32,549 nt of DNA, from assembly GCA_964517795.1 (NCBI GenBank), contig CAZFDE010000029.1, forward strand, positions 1 to 32,549, given 5' to 3'. The position numbers were made by a program, and so were the translations under genes. Each line of letters starts with the position of its first letter. The first letter of the stretch is position 1. Shown piece by piece: positions 32,391 through 32,549 of this stretch. The notes under the pieces were generated by a model, which was not told the origin of the DNA, did not search any database, and saw only the letters and a program-made list of their open reading frames with translations. Source of the stretch: CAZFDE01 sp964517795 (GTDB lineage Bacteria; Planctomycetota; Phycisphaerae; Sedimentisphaerales; Anaerobacaceae).

Positions 32391-32549
32391 TCGCTCGTCG
32401 CTCGGTGCTCGTGACTCGTGGGTCGTCGTTCGGGATTCGTTGCTCGGCCTCCGACTCACGGCCCTCGATTTTGGGCTGAAAGTCTAAGGTGCTTATCAAG
32501 GGGCGCATGAGGTCAGTTTTGAGTCGTGAGTTTTGAGTTTTTAGTTGTT
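32391..32549. repeat. Low-complexity degenerate repeat after the M50 gene
   Basis: Two tracts. 32391-32459 is built from variants of CTCGTGACTCG and GCTCGTCG. 32511-32549 is built from GAGTCGTGAGTTTTGAGT-like units. The second shares the 11-mer AGTCGTGAGTT (32522-32532) with the reverse strand of 28980-28990. No gene is supported here. Confidence 0.6.

Noticed and set aside
31641..32459. 272-codon minus-strand frame over the M50 gene and the repeat
   Set aside because: Its N-terminus is the translated low-complexity repeat and the rest is antisense to the M50 peptidase.
1..32549. tRNA, rRNA, CRISPR array, insertion sequence or prophage
   Set aside because: No cloverleaf, regular spacer-repeat, transposase or phage gene was recognised on either strand.

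Overview
The window looks like a chromosomal contig, probably from a metagenome assembly, of a Planctomycetota-type bacterium (Phycisphaerae-like). This assignment is inference from gene content: Tat/lipoprotein type I sulfatases, uroporphyrinogen-decarboxylase-like proteins inside a glycan locus, an INGG-repeat surface protein, a XylR-type (LacI-like sensor plus AraC) regulator and a GH127/beta-helix/GH31 enzyme set. There is no 16S rRNA or other marker that settles taxonomy.

Layout. (1) 1-1828, minus: 5' part of a large secreted repeat protein with its own promoter. (2) 2277-4176: a small His-rich one-helix membrane protein with a terminator, a HAD phosphatase and an SDR oxidoreductase. (3) 4195-23504, minus: ten genes in one direction with gaps of 44 bp or less or short overlaps, read as a single operon of about 19.3 kb. 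In transcription order these are a CBM9-like/beta-helix protein, a GH127 arabinofuranosidase-like lipoprotein, a second beta-helix lipoprotein, a sulfatase, a URO-D-like protein, a GH67/GH20-like TIM-barrel lipoprotein, a second sulfatase, a second URO-D-like protein, a GH65 phosphorylase fused to beta-phosphoglucomutase, and a NagB-like domain fused to a PIG-L deacetylase. (4) 23702-24844, plus: the divergent XylR-type regulator. (5) 24861-27110, minus: a GH31 alpha-xylosidase-like enzyme. (6) 27271-32390: ordinary housekeeping genes, namely psd and pssA (phosphatidylethanolamine synthesis), a YcgR-like PilZ protein, an unknown membrane-anchored protein, thioredoxin reductase and a site-2-protease-like M50 peptidase. 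(7) 32391-32549: a low-complexity degenerate repeat.

How it fits together. Regions 3-5 look like a polysaccharide utilisation locus for a sulfated glycan rich in pentose and deoxysugar. Exported sulfatases and lipoprotein glycosidases would trim the polymer. The predicted cytoplasmic GH31, GH65-betaPGM and NagB/PIG-L proteins would process the oligosaccharides and sugars. The strongest regulatory signal is a 37-38 bp element found twice, at 23589-23626 and 27169-27205. Each copy is a direct repeat of CCAWTTTGCG at 21-bp spacing, and each sits in the same position against the -35 box of the promoter for the 19-kb operon or the GH31 gene. It is the natural candidate operator for the XylR-type protein encoded between the two copies.

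Caution. The 100-N gap at 14087-14186 is flanked by an identical 55-bp sequence on each side. This is best explained as an uncollapsed contig overlap, and it artificially breaks the URO-D-like gene. Removing 155 bp restores one open frame of 374 residues.
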